A stretch of 13,801 bases of DNA from Rhodospirillaceae bacterium CCH5-H10. Its GTDB lineage: Bacteria > Pseudomonadota > Alphaproteobacteria > Reyranellales > Reyranellaceae. Below are positions 1-8,137 of the stretch, one piece after another. Where the stretch lies: assembly GCA_001557035.1 (NCBI GenBank), contig LSKJ01000177.1:1-13801 (forward strand), written 5' to 3'. Positions within the stretch are counted from its first letter, which is position 1. Each line of letters opens with the position of its first letter. Both the position numbers and the translations under genes were made by a program. The notes beneath the pieces were generated by a model. The model saw only the letters and a list, made by a program, of their open reading frames with translations, was not told the origin of the DNA and did no database searches.

Positions 1-31
1 CGCCGCCGCCGCGACGGCCGCGACTCTCTAG
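1..31 (+). CDS. Possible C-terminal tail of an upstream gene (partial)
   Basis: Reading from base 2, the first nine codons encode a short Ala/Thr-rich stretch ending in Leu, followed by a TAG stop at 29-31, 16 bases before the next gene. This would fit the last residues of a co-directional upstream gene. Nine low-complexity codons cannot identify it, and an open frame this short is expected by chance in GC-rich DNA. In related clusters the cobalt transporter genes cbtA/cbtB can lie here, but nothing in the sequence shows that. The remaining bases up to 47 hold only the leader of the DUF1636 gene. Confidence 0.25.
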   Translation, partial: AAAATAATL

Positions 32-47
32 GTCGAGGCGCATTCAC

Positions 48-431
48 ATGACGGCATCGACGCTCTATGTCTGCACGACCTGCCGCAGCAGCGCCGATGA
101 CGCGGATGCGCAACCCGTGCGCGCCGGCGCACGGCTGCTGTCGGCGATGCAGCGCGTGGCGGCAGAGGATTATCCGGCCTCGCGGATCGTCGGCGTCGAG
201 TGCCTCTCGAACTGCTCGCGCGGCTGCACGATCGCCGTCGGCGCGCCCGGCAAGTGGACCTACGTCATTGGCAACCTCGATGCCGAACGGCATGCATCCG
301 ACGTACTCGCCTTCGCGCGTCTGCACGACGCCCACGACACCGGTGTCACGGTCTGGCGCGAGCGGCCCGAACACATCCGCAAGAACACCATCGCGCGCGT
401 CCCGCCGATGAACCTCCGGGAGTCCTCATGA
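48..431 (+). CDS. DUF1636 family predicted metal-binding protein, thioredoxin-like ferredoxin type
   Basis: This is a 127-residue cytoplasmic protein with no signal peptide or membrane segment. Five cysteines stand out: C9 and C12 in an N-terminal CTTCR motif, and C52, C56 and C60 in a C-x3-C-x3-C segment (CLSNCSRGC). The spacing resembles the small [2Fe-2S] thioredoxin-like ferredoxins, and the family (DUF1636) is annotated as a predicted metal-binding protein. Its reaction is unknown. The ATG at 48 is preceded by GAGG at about 35-38, a reasonable ribosome binding site. Its stop overlaps the cobW start (ATGA), so the two are probably translated together. That supports a role in cobalt handling or in redox support of the aerobic B12 pathway, but this is inference from context. 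The family assignment is fairly sure; the function is not. Confidence 0.8.
   Translation: MTASTLYVCTTCRSSADDADAQPVRAGARLLSAMQRVAAEDYPASRIVGVECLSNCSRGCTIAVGAPGKWTYVIGNLDAERHASDVLAFARLHDAHDTGVTVWRERPEHIRKNTIARVPPMNLRESS
418..422 (+). promoter_or_regulatory. Ribosome binding site of cobW
   Basis: GGGAG lies five bases upstream of the ATG at 428, inside the end of the DUF1636 gene. It supports that start over the much longer open frame running from 200, whose extra N-terminus is only the out-of-frame shadow of the DUF1636 gene. Confidence 0.6.
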
Positions 432-1459
432 GCACGCTCGCCAAGGTGCCCTGCACCATCGTCACCGGCTTCCTCGGCGCGGGAAAGACGACGCTCGTCC
501 GCCATGTGCTGGAGAATGCCGACCGTCGCCTCGCCGTGATCGTCAACGAGTTCGGCGACGTCGGCATCGACGGCGAGATCCTGAAGAGCTGCGGCGTCGA
601 GAACTGTCCCGAGGATGCCATCGTCGAACTGGCCAACGGCTGTCTCTGCTGCACCGTCGCCGACGATTTCGTGCCCGCCCTCAAGAGCCTGCTCGACCGT
701 CCCAACCCGCCCGAGCATATCGTGATCGAGACGTCGGGCCTCGCCCTGCCGAAGCCGCTGGTGAAGGCCTTCAACTGGCCGGAGATCGCCTCGCGCGTCA
801 CGGTCGACGGCGTCGTGGCCGTGGTCGATGGCGCGGCGGTGGCGGCCGGCCGGTTCGCCGACGATCCCGAAGCGGTGGCGCGCCAGCGCGCGGAAGATTC
901 CTCGCTGGATCACGACAATCCCCTCGAGGAAGTGTTCGAGGACCAGATCCTCTGCGCCGACCTGATCCTGTTGAACAAGGCCGACCTGATGACGGATGCC
1001 GACCGGAAGTCGGTCGTCGGCGAGATCGGCAAGACCCTGCCGCGCGCCGTCGCGCTCGTGGAGACGCGCCACGGTCAGGTGCCGGTGAAGGTGCTGCTGG
1101 GCCTGGGCGCGGCGGCCGAAGCCGATCTCGCGGCGCGTCCCTCGCATCACGACCTCGAAGGCGAGCACGACCATGAGGATTTCGACACGTTCATCGTCGA
1201 CCTGCCGGCCTACGCCTCGCCGCAGGCGCTGGTCGACCGCATGGTGAAGGCGGCCGAGGAACATGACGTGCTGCGCATGAAGGGCTTCGTCGAGATCGAG
1301 GGCAAGCCGATGCGCCTGCTGGTCCAGGGCGTCGGCGCGCGCATCCAGCACCAGTTCGACCGTCGCTGGCCCGACGGCGCGCCGCGGCGCGGCCGGCTGG
1401 TCGTGATCGGCCAGAAGGGCTTCGATCAGGCGGGGATCCGGGCGATCCTGCTGGGGTAG
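428..1459 (+). CDS. cobW: CobW, GTP-dependent cobalt metallochaperone (COG0523 family)
   Basis: CobW is a 343-residue SIMIBI-class GTPase thought to deliver Co(II) to the CobNST chelatase in aerobic B12 synthesis. Visible motifs are a Walker A loop GFLGAGKTT (residues 14-22), the metal-binding GCLCC motif (71-75) typical of COG0523 proteins, a Walker B-like IETSG segment, and the NKAD guanine-specificity motif (183-186). Two further cysteines at 55 and 60 precede the CxCC motif. A His-rich acidic stretch (H240, H241, H247, H249) links the G domain to the C-terminal CobW_C domain and could bind metal. The start at 428 gives the expected N-terminus directly before the P-loop and overlaps the previous stop by four bases. 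cobN follows after four bases, which supports the cobalt-delivery role. COG0523 proteins also serve zinc or nitrile hydratase; the location makes CobW the best call. Confidence 0.95.
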   Translation: MSTLAKVPCTIVTGFLGAGKTTLVRHVLENADRRLAVIVNEFGDVGIDGEILKSCGVENCPEDAIVELANGCLCCTVADDFVPALKSLLDRPNPPEHIVIETSGLALPKPLVKAFNWPEIASRVTVDGVVAVVDGAAVAAGRFADDPEAVARQRAEDSSLDHDNPLEEVFEDQILCADLILLNKADLMTDADRKSVVGEIGKTLPRAVALVETRHGQVPVKVLLGLGAAAEADLAARPSHHDLEGEHDHEDFDTFIVDLPAYASPQALVDRMVKAAEEHDVLRMKGFVEIEGKPMRLLVQGVGARIQHQFDRRWPDGAPRRGRLVVIGQKGFDQAGIRAILLG

Positions 1460-1463
1460 GCCG

Positions 1464-4400
1464 ATGCACGTCCTGGCGACCCAGCTCGCGACACTCGACG
1501 AGGCCGACGCTGCCGTCGATCTCGCTCAGTCGCCGGGCGAGATCGTCGTGCTCTCCTTTTCCGACAGCGACCTCTCGGCGCTTGCGGCGGCGTGGCGGCA
1601 GGACGGCGATCTGCTGCCGACGCTGCGCCTGGCCAGCCTGAAGAAGCTGCGCCATCCGATGTCCGTCGATCTCTATGTCGAGCAGGTGATATCGCAGGCG
1701 CGGCTGGTGATCGTGCGCGGGCTGGGCGGTCTCGACTACTGGCGCTACGGCTTCGAGCGCATTGCCGATGCGGCGCGCGACAACGGCGTGCTGCTTGCCG
1801 CGCTGCCGGGCGACGACAGGCCCGATCCGCGGCTGGTCGCCGTCTCGACCCTGGCGCCCGACCGCCTCGAAAGGCTCGACGGCTACTTCCGGGCGGGCGG
1901 CGTGGCGAACCTGCGGCAGGCGCTGCGCTACGCCGCGAGCCTGCTGGGCCGGGATATTGCTTGGGCGCCGCCCGAGCCGGTCGGCCCCCTGACCGTCCTC
2001 GGTGAGATGGACGACGTGCGGCCCATGGCCCTCGTCGTGTTCTATCGCGCCAACCTGATGGCCGCCGACATCGCGCCGGTCACGGCGCTGATGCAGGCGC
2101 TCGACGCGCGCGGCCTGGCCCCCCTCGGCGTGGCCGTGAGCAGCTTGAAGGATCCAGCGGCGGCGACGCCGCTCGAAGCGCTTCTGCGCGAGTGCAGGCC
2201 CGCGATCGTCCTGAACACCACGGCCTTCTCCGCGATGCGCGACGACGATACGACGGTGCTCGACGGCGCCGGTGTGCCGGTGCTGCAGGTCGTGCTCTCG
2301 GGCAGCGCCCGCGAGGCCTGGGCGGATTCCCTGCGCGGACTGGCGCCCGCCGATCTTGCGATGAACGTGGTGCTGCCCGAACTCGACGGTCGGCTGCTGA
2401 CCCGCGCCGTCTCGTTCAAGGCCGAGGCCGAGCCGGACGCGGCCCTCGAATTCGGCCGGGTGCATCACGAACCCGAACCCGATCGCATCGACTATGTGGC
2501 GCGGCTGGCGGCGGCCTGGGCGAAGCTCGGCGCCACGCCCGCGCAGGAACGCCGGCTCGTGCTGGTCCTGTCGGACTATCCCGCGCGCGGCGGACGGACC
2601 GGTTACGCGGTCGGCCTCGACACGCCGGCCAGCGTGGTCGAGATCCTGACGCTGCTGCGCGCCGAGGGCTATGACACGGGCGGTCGAGACTGGCAGGTTG
2701 CCGATGTTGAGAGGCTGCTGGCGGGCGACGCCGACTGGTTCGACATATCGCTCGATGGTTACAGGCGCTGGCTTTCCGGACTGCCGGACTCACTCCAGCG
2801 CGATCTTGCGGAGACGTGGGGGGAGGCATCCGAGGGGTTCCGCCTGCCTGTCCTGCGCTGCGGCAAGGTCATGGTGCTGCTGCAGCCCGATCGCGGCACG
2901 GTGCAGGACCGCAAGACAGGCTACCACGACATGAACTGCCCGCCGCGGCACGCCTATGTTGCGCTCTATGCCTGGCTGCGCGAGCAGGAGCGGATCGATG
3001 CGATGATCCATCTCGGCACGCACGGCACGCTCGAATGGCTGCCCGGCAAGGCGCTGGCGCTGTCGGCCGGCTGCTGGCCCGAGGCGGTGCTAGGGCCGCT
3101 GCCGGTGATCTATCCCTTCATCGTCAACAATCCGGGCGAGGCGGTGCAGGCCAAGCGCCGGCTGGGCGCGGTCACGATCGGCCATCTGACGCCACCGCTC
3201 AGCGCCGCCGGCCTGCACGGCGCGCTGGCCGAGATGGAAGGCATCATCGAGGAGTATGCCGCGGCCGATGGACTCGACAGCCGCCGCCTGCGCCATCTCG
3301 AAGAAGAGATCGTGGAGCGTGCCTGGAGCGGCGGGCTCGCGGCCGAATGCGGTCTGGTGAAAGACGAGCCCAGCCGCGAGGCGGTGGCCAAGCTCGACGC
3401 CCATCTCTGCGACATCAAGGAACTGAGCATCCGCGAGGGGCTGCATGTGTTCGGCATGCTGCCGGATGAGGCAAAGATCGCGCAGCTTGCGGCCACGATG
3501 GGCGGCGAAGATGCGCCGATCCGCCTGAGCGCCGTTCGCGAGCGCGCGGGCCTGCTGGCGGCACTCGCCGGTCGTCGCGTTGCACCCGGTCCCGCCGGTG
3601 CGCCGACGCGCGGCCGAGCCGATGTATTGCCGACGGGCCGCAACCTGACCTCGATCGATCCGCGCGCCATCCCGACCCGTACTGCGGCGGCCATCGGCGC
3701 GCGCGCCGCCGACGAGGTGGTGCGGCGCTATCTGCAGGACCATGGCGAGCCGCCGCGCGCGCTGGTGATCGATCTCTGGGCCTCGGCCTCGCTGCGCACC
3801 GGCGGCGACGACCTCGCGCAGGCGCTGGCCTATCTAGGCGTGAAGCCGGTCTGGGACACCGCGTCGAGCCGCGTCACCGGCATCGAGGTGATGCCGCTCG
3901 CCACGCTCGACCGGCCGCGCATCGACGTCACCTTGCGCATCTCGGGCCTGTTCCGCGACATCTTCGAGACGCAGATCGCGCTGTTCGACATGGCCGTGCG
4001 GCGCGTCGCCGAACACGACGAGCCCGACGAGGACAATCCGCTGGCGGCCGCCCGCCGTGCCAATGCCGATCTCGCGCGCGTGTTCGGCTCCGCGCCGGGC
4101 AGCTACGGTGCGCAGGCCGGCGACGTGGCGCTCGACGGCGACTGGAAGACGCGCGCCGATCTCGGCGAGGTCTATCTCGGTGCGGTGACCCATGCCTATG
4201 GCAGCGCGGAGCCGGTGCGTGCCGCTGGTGAAGGATTCCGCCAGCGCGTCTCGACGGCCGATCTGCTGGTCCATCCGCAGGACGATCGGGAGCGCGACGT
4301 GCTGGACGGCGACGGCGTCGCCGATTTTGCCGGCGGCTTCGCGGCGGCGGCGGCGCTGCTCGGCAACGATACCGAACTCTATCACCTCGACACCAGCGAT

Positions 4401-4790
4401 ACGTCGAAGCCCCGGGCGCGGCGCCTGGCGGAAGAAGTCGCCCGCATCGTGCGCGGCCGCCTCACCAATCCGCGCTGGATCCAGGGGATGCTGGGGCACC
4501 GTCACCGCGGCGTGGCGGAGATCGCCCAGTCGGTCGATGCGCTCTACGCCTTCGCGGCGACGGCGGAGGTCGTGCCCGGGCCGCTGTTCGACGCCACCCA
4601 TGCCGCCTTGATCGCCGACGAGGCTGTCCTTGCCGCCATGACCGCGCACAATCCGGCCGCGGTCGCGGCGATGGTGGCGCGCCTCAAGGATGCACTGGAT
4701 CGCGGTCTCTGGGTGACGCGGCGCAACGCGGTGGAGCGCGATTTGGCGCGCGCGATCGGGCTTGCGGAGCCAGCGCGGGCGGTTGATTAA
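1464..4790 (+). CDS. cobN: CobN, aerobic cobaltochelatase large subunit
   Basis: CobN is the tetrapyrrole-binding catalytic subunit of the ATP-dependent CobNST complex, which inserts Co(II) into hydrogenobyrinic acid a,c-diamide in the cytoplasm. The 1108-residue protein shows the conserved CobN/magnesium-chelatase H core: HLGTHGTLEWLPGK near residues 516-529, the following NNPGEAVQAKRR segment, LPTGRN near 720, and NPRWIQGMLGHRHRG near 1000-1014. The N-terminus (MHVLATQLATLDEAD...) begins like characterised CobN proteins, so it is not truncated at the start. The total length is shorter than the roughly 1275 residues I recall for Pseudomonas denitrificans CobN, with the difference probably in variable linkers. 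The frame is open throughout with no sign of frameshift. The partner AAA+ subunits CobS and CobT are not in the window and must lie elsewhere. The gene starts four bases after cobW. Confidence 0.96.
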   Translation: MHVLATQLATLDEADAAVDLAQSPGEIVVLSFSDSDLSALAAAWRQDGDLLPTLRLASLKKLRHPMSVDLYVEQVISQARLVIVRGLGGLDYWRYGFERIADAARDNGVLLAALPGDDRPDPRLVAVSTLAPDRLERLDGYFRAGGVANLRQALRYAASLLGRDIAWAPPEPVGPLTVLGEMDDVRPMALVVFYRANLMAADIAPVTALMQALDARGLAPLGVAVSSLKDPAAATPLEALLRECRPAIVLNTTAFSAMRDDDTTVLDGAGVPVLQVVLSGSAREAWADSLRGLAPADLAMNVVLPELDGRLLTRAVSFKAEAEPDAALEFGRVHHEPEPDRIDYVARLAAAWAKLGATPAQERRLVLVLSDYPARGGRTGYAVGLDTPASVVEILTLLRAEGYDTGGRDWQVADVERLLAGDADWFDISLDGYRRWLSGLPDSLQRDLAETWGEASEGFRLPVLRCGKVMVLLQPDRGTVQDRKTGYHDMNCPPRHAYVALYAWLREQERIDAMIHLGTHGTLEWLPGKALALSAGCWPEAVLGPLPVIYPFIVNNPGEAVQAKRRLGAVTIGHLTPPLSAAGLHGALAEMEGIIEEYAAADGLDSRRLRHLEEEIVERAWSGGLAAECGLVKDEPSREAVAKLDAHLCDIKELSIREGLHVFGMLPDEAKIAQLAATMGGEDAPIRLSAVRERAGLLAALAGRRVAPGPAGAPTRGRADVLPTGRNLTSIDPRAIPTRTAAAIGARAADEVVRRYLQDHGEPPRALVIDLWASASLRTGGDDLAQALAYLGVKPVWDTASSRVTGIEVMPLATLDRPRIDVTLRISGLFRDIFETQIALFDMAVRRVAEHDEPDEDNPLAAARRANADLARVFGSAPGSYGAQAGDVALDGDWKTRADLGEVYLGAVTHAYGSAEPVRAAGEGFRQRVSTADLLVHPQDDRERDVLDGDGVADFAGGFAAAAALLGNDTELYHLDTSDTSKPRARRLAEEVARIVRGRLTNPRWIQGMLGHRHRGVAEIAQSVDALYAFAATAEVVPGPLFDATHAALIADEAVLAAMTAHNPAAVAAMVARLKDALDRGLWVTRRNAVERDLARAIGLAEPARAVD

Positions 4791-4799
4791 GACCGGACC

Positions 4800-6014
4800 A
4801 TGAGCATGGCCGCGGCGATCCTCAGGAAAGGCTGGTGCCCGGGCGCTCTGCGGCCAATGCAGAGCGGCGATGGGCTGATCGTGCGCGTGCGTCCGCGCGT
4901 GGGCCGTCTCAGCCTGGACGCGGCAGGTGCGCTGGCCGATCTCTCCGCGCGACTGGGCAACGGCCATATCGACCTCACGCGGCGGGCCAACCTGCAGATC
5001 CGTGGCCTGACCGAAGACCGGCTCGACGGGCTGCAAGCGGAACTCGACCGGCTCGGCCTGCTCGACGGCGATGCCGAGTCCGAAGCCGTGCGCAACGTGA
5101 TGGTGACGCCCCTCATGGAGCGCGACTCGGACGTCCATCGGGTTGCCGTGCAACTCGAACGGCTCCTGGCCTCCGACCACCGCCTGCGGGCGCTGCCCGC
5201 GAAGTTCGGTGTTCTGGTCGATGGCGATGGAGCGGTTTCCATTGCCGGTGAGCGCGCCGATATCAGCCTCCGCGCGGTCGATGGCGGCTTCGCGTTGGGC
5301 CTGGATACGGATGATGGCACGCAATGGCTCGGCGCTTGCGCTGCCAGTGACGCCGCCGATCTCGTGCGCGTGGCGATGCTGACTGTTCTCGGTTGTCGTT
5401 CGCAGGGTCGCATGCGCAATCTGGGCAGCACTGGCTTCTCGATGGTGCGGTCGGTGATGATTCCGAAGTTGGCGCCCGTGCCGTCGTTCGATGCGTCGAG
5501 CCGGCACAGGCTCGGCCTGCTGGAAGGCGCGGTTGCCGTGGCGGCACCGTTCGGCCGGTTGGAGGCACGGCAGCTCCGGCAACTCGTCGCGCTGGCGACG
5601 GCAGCGGGGGTGCACGACCTGCATCTCTCTCCCTGGCGCGCGATCTACATGCGCGTGCGCGATGCGGAGGCCGGCCGGATCGTGCTCGACGGCGCGCGCA
5701 CGATCGGATTGGTGACGGACGACAGCGATCCGCTCCTGCGCATCGAAGCCTGCCCAGGTGCACCGGACTGCGAGTCGAGCACCGTCGATGCACGCGGCGA
5801 TGCGCTTCGTCTGGCTGCGTGGGACTTCAAGGGCAGCATCCATGTCTCGGGCTGCGAGAAGGGGTGCGCGCGATCCGCGCCATCGTCCCTCGTGCTGGTC
5901 GGCGATCACGGCCGCTATCGCGTGATCCACGACGGCACGACGCGGGACAGGGCGGAGCGGTGGGTCGAGTCGAGAGACATCGGCATGCTCTTGCCGGAGC
6001 GGGTCGATGGCTGA
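4800..6014 (+). CDS. cobG: CobG, precorrin-3B synthase (O2-dependent)
   Basis: CobG converts precorrin-3A to precorrin-3B by O2-dependent hydroxylation at C-20 and gamma-lactone formation, which prepares the ring for contraction. The 404-residue protein belongs to the sulfite/nitrite reductase-like family. It has an N-terminal RKGWCPG motif (9-15), a RRANLQIRGL substrate-binding segment around 60-70, and a C-terminal 4Fe-4S ligand set: CPGAPDC (C318, C324) and CEKGC (C352, C356). This C-x5-C plus C-x3-C pattern is the family hallmark. It is somewhat shorter than the about 459 residues I recall for P. denitrificans CobG. Its presence marks the aerobic pathway rather than the CbiG/CbiD route. 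The gene lies nine bases after cobN and overlaps cobH by eight. A second in-frame ATG at 4806 is an alternative start; neither has a strong ribosome binding site. Confidence 0.94.
   Translation: MSMAAAILRKGWCPGALRPMQSGDGLIVRVRPRVGRLSLDAAGALADLSARLGNGHIDLTRRANLQIRGLTEDRLDGLQAELDRLGLLDGDAESEAVRNVMVTPLMERDSDVHRVAVQLERLLASDHRLRALPAKFGVLVDGDGAVSIAGERADISLRAVDGGFALGLDTDDGTQWLGACAASDAADLVRVAMLTVLGCRSQGRMRNLGSTGFSMVRSVMIPKLAPVPSFDASSRHRLGLLEGAVAVAAPFGRLEARQLRQLVALATAAGVHDLHLSPWRAIYMRVRDAEAGRIVLDGARTIGLVTDDSDPLLRIEACPGAPDCESSTVDARGDALRLAAWDFKGSIHVSGCEKGCARSAPSSLVLVGDHGRYRVIHDGTTRDRAERWVESRDIGMLLPERVDG
5996..5999 (+). promoter_or_regulatory. Ribosome binding site of cobH
   Basis: GGAG sits seven bases before the cobH ATG at 6007, inside the last codons of cobG. 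It supports a start that overlaps the cobG stop by eight bases. Confidence 0.5.
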
Positions 6015-6639
6015 GCCACGCGACTACATCCGCGACGGGGCGGAGATCTATCGCCGTTCCTTCGCGATCATCCGTGCCGAAGCCGATCTCGGGCGCTTCG
6101 ATCCGGTCGAGGAGAGGGTGGCGGTGCGGATAATCCACGCCTGCGGCATGCCCGAGGTCGCGCGCGATATCGAAATGTCCCCGGGCTTCGCGCAAGCGGC
6201 GCGACAGGCCTTGAAGGAGGGTGCGCCGATCCTGTGCGACGCGAAGATGGTGGCCAACGGCGTCACGCGCGCGCGTCTGCCGGCAGCGAACGACGTCGTC
6301 TGCACGCTGGACGATCCGTCGGTGCCGGCTCTGGCGAGTAAGCTCGGCAATACGCGTTCGGCCGCGGCGATGGAGCTGTGGCGCGACCGGATGGGCGGTG
6401 CCGTGGTGGCCATCGGCAATGCGCCGACCGCCTTGTTCCGCCTGCTCGAAATGCTCGACGAGGGTGCGCCTGCGCCGGCAGCGGTGATCGGCGTGCCGGT
6501 CGGCTTCGTCGGCGCGCTCGAATCCAAGGAGGCGCTGGCGGCCGACGGGCGCGTGCCGTTCCTGGTCGTGCGCGGCCGGCGCGGCGGCAGCGCGATGACG
6601 GCCGCGGCGATCAACGCGCTGGCCAGCGACATCGAATGA
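6007..6639 (+). CDS. cobH: CobH, precorrin-8X methylmutase
   Basis: CobH moves the C-11 methyl group of precorrin-8 to C-12 and so forms hydrogenobyrinic acid, the end product of the corrin-ring stage. The protein is 210 residues, the usual family size. It shows the N-terminal YIRDGAEIYRRSF segment (7-19) and the RIIHACGM motif, whose H44 corresponds to the catalytic histidine (His43) of P. denitrificans CobH. Further conserved parts are the ILCDAKMVANG stretch, the IGNAPTALFRLLE segment, and a C-terminal GVPVGFVGALESKE motif. It is a CbiC/CobH single-domain cytosolic enzyme. It overlaps cobG by eight bases and cobI by four, so all three are probably co-translated. Confidence 0.96.
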   Translation: MAEPRDYIRDGAEIYRRSFAIIRAEADLGRFDPVEERVAVRIIHACGMPEVARDIEMSPGFAQAARQALKEGAPILCDAKMVANGVTRARLPAANDVVCTLDDPSVPALASKLGNTRSAAAMELWRDRMGGAVVAIGNAPTALFRLLEMLDEGAPAPAAVIGVPVGFVGALESKEALAADGRVPFLVVRGRRGGSAMTAAAINALASDIE

Positions 6640-7394
6640 CCAGTCTCGACGCGATCGCAGGGACGGCCGAGCGCGGCACGCTTTACGGCATCGGCGTCGG
6701 TCCGGGCGACGTGCGCTACCTCACTTTGCGCGCGGCCGGGCTGGTCCGCTCGGTCGACGTGGTCGCCTTCTTCGCCAAGCGCGGTCTTCTCGGCAATGCG
6801 CGACGTATCGTGACGCCGCTGATGGCCCCGCAGCGCGCCGAGCTACGGCTGGAATATCCCGTGACCGACGAGATCCCGGCGGAACATCCCGACTATCAGA
6901 GCCAGATCGCGGATTTTTATGCAGAAGCATCGACATCCCTGTCGACGCTGCTGAAGGAAGGGAAGTCGGTGGGCCTTCTCGCGGAGGGCGATCCGTTCTT
7001 CTACGGATCCTTCATGCACATGTGGCGGCGTCTGGCCGAGGCCTTCCCGGTCGAGGTCGTGCCCGGCGTCACCGGCATGTCGGGCTGCTGGACGCGCGCC
7101 AACCTGCCGATCACCTGGGGCAACGACACGCTTTCGGTCCTGCCGGGAACGCTGGCCGAGGGACAGCTGGTCGACCGGCTGCGCAACACCGATGCGGCGG
7201 TGATCATGAAGCTCGGCCGCAATCTCGGTAAGGTGCGCCGCGCCGTCGAGGCGGCGGGCCTGCTGTCGCGCGCGGTCTATGTCGAGCGCGGGACCATGCG
7301 GGACGAGCGCATCGTGCCGCTGGCCGAGTGCGGCGAGCCGGCCGGCGCCTATTTCGCGATGGTCCTGATCGCAGGGCAGGGGCGGCAGTTGTGA
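6636..7394 (+). CDS. cobI: CobI, precorrin-2 C20-methyltransferase
   Basis: CobI transfers a methyl group from S-adenosylmethionine to C-20 of precorrin-2 and gives precorrin-3A. The 252-residue protein has the tetrapyrrole methylase fold: an N-terminal GIGVGPGD motif (18-25), the GDPFFYG SAM-site motif (118-124), and PGVTGMSG (143-150) followed by the CobI-type GNDTLSVLPGTL segment. The open frame extends upstream to 6378, but that part is a shadow of cobH. The ATG at 6636 forms an ATGA overlap with the cobH stop and places the conserved motif at the expected distance. No strong ribosome binding site is visible, so coupling to cobH translation probably matters. The next gene, cobJ, overlaps by four bases. 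Confidence 0.95.
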   Translation: MTSLDAIAGTAERGTLYGIGVGPGDVRYLTLRAAGLVRSVDVVAFFAKRGLLGNARRIVTPLMAPQRAELRLEYPVTDEIPAEHPDYQSQIADFYAEASTSLSTLLKEGKSVGLLAEGDPFFYGSFMHMWRRLAEAFPVEVVPGVTGMSGCWTRANLPITWGNDTLSVLPGTLAEGQLVDRLRNTDAAVIMKLGRNLGKVRRAVEAAGLLSRAVYVERGTMRDERIVPLAECGEPAGAYFAMVLIAGQGRQL

Positions 7395-8137
7395 GGGGTT
7401 CGCTGACCGTGGTCGGAACGGGGCCCGGCAAGGCCGATCTGATGACGCCTGCCACGCGCGCGGCGCTGGATCGTGCATCGGATCTGGTGGGCTATGGCCC
7501 CTACCTCGATCGCATTCCACCGGGGCGCCCGGATCAGCGGCGCCATGCCTCGGACAATCGCGTCGAACTCGATCGTGCACGCCATGCTCTGTCGCTTGCC
7601 GCGGCCGGGCATCAGGTCGCCGTGGTGTCGGGCGGCGATCCTGGTGTATTCGGCATGGCCTCGGCGGTGTTCGAGGCCGTGGAGTCGGGCGATCCGGTTT
7701 GGCGAACGCTCGACATCAGGGTCGAGCCCGGCGTGACGGCGATGCTGGCGGCGGCCGCGGAAGTGGGCGCGCCTCTGGGCGGCGATTTCTGCGCGATCTC
7801 GCTCTCCGACAATCTCAAGGACTGGTCGACCATCGAGCGGCGTCTGAAAGCGGCGGCCGAGGCCGACTTCGTGATCGCGCTCTACAATCCGGCGTCGAAA
7901 GCGCGATCGCACCAGCTCGGCACGGCGTTCGACCTGCTGCGGCAGGTCAAAGCGGGCGCGACGCCCGTCCTGTTCGTGCGCGCCGCGGGAACGGCAGAGA
8001 CGAAAGTGGTCGCGGCAACGCTGGCGACGGCCGACGCGTCCGTGGCCGACATGCGCACTTTGGTCATCGTCGGCGCCAGCACGACCCGCACGGTCGGCCG
8101 CTGGACCTACACGCCGCGCAGCGAGCGCCGCACATGA
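7391..8137 (+). CDS. cobJ: CobJ, precorrin-3B C17-methyltransferase (ring contraction)
   Basis: CobJ methylates C-17 of precorrin-3B and drives ring contraction to precorrin-4. The 248-residue protein shows VVGTGPGK (7-14), the SGGDPGVFG motif (80-88), PGVTAMLAAAA, the LSDNLKDW segment and YNPASKAR (from 165), all typical of CobJ/CbiH. I chose the GTG at 7391, which overlaps the cobI TGA as GTGA and puts the first beta strand at the usual place. The upstream ATG at 7328 in the same frame would add 21 arginine-rich residues that are only cobI in another frame. The 3' end overlaps the end of cobK, on the opposite strand, by 31 bases. This is the last gene of the first co-directional block. Confidence 0.94.
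   Translation: MRGSLTVVGTGPGKADLMTPATRAALDRASDLVGYGPYLDRIPPGRPDQRRHASDNRVELDRARHALSLAAAGHQVAVVSGGDPGVFGMASAVFEAVESGDPVWRTLDIRVEPGVTAMLAAAAEVGAPLGGDFCAISLSDNLKDWSTIERRLKAAAEADFVIALYNPASKARSHQLGTAFDLLRQVKAGATPVLFVRAAGTAETKVVAATLATADASVADMRTLVIVGASTTRTVGRWTYTPRSERRT

Noticed and set aside
1..47. Cobalamin riboswitch before the operon
   Set aside because: Only 47 bases precede the first gene, far too few for the element, and no B12-box-like sequence is visible. One could exist upstream of the window.
200..427. N-terminal extension of cobW from an ATG at 200
   Set aside because: The extra 76 residues are the DUF1636 gene in another phase; the ATG at 428 has a ribosome binding site and the normal CobW start.
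260..1351. A 363-codon minus-strand frame opposite cobW
   Set aside because: The translation is compositionally biased and contains no domain, while cobW on the plus strand has all its motifs.
1191..2468. A 425-codon minus-strand frame opposite the cobW end and cobN start
   Set aside because: It is a GC-driven shadow frame with no family signature, and the plus-strand genes explain the region.
3834..5930. A 698-codon open frame on the minus strand across cobN and cobG
   Set aside because: It lies opposite two clearly recognised genes, its translation is His/Arg/Ala-rich with no recognisable domain, and such long antisense frames are expected in GC-rich coding DNA.
7328..7390. Upstream ATG start for cobJ
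   Set aside because: It adds an arginine-rich segment unlike CobJ and overlaps cobI by 67 bases; the GTG at 7391 forms a GTGA junction and fits the family.
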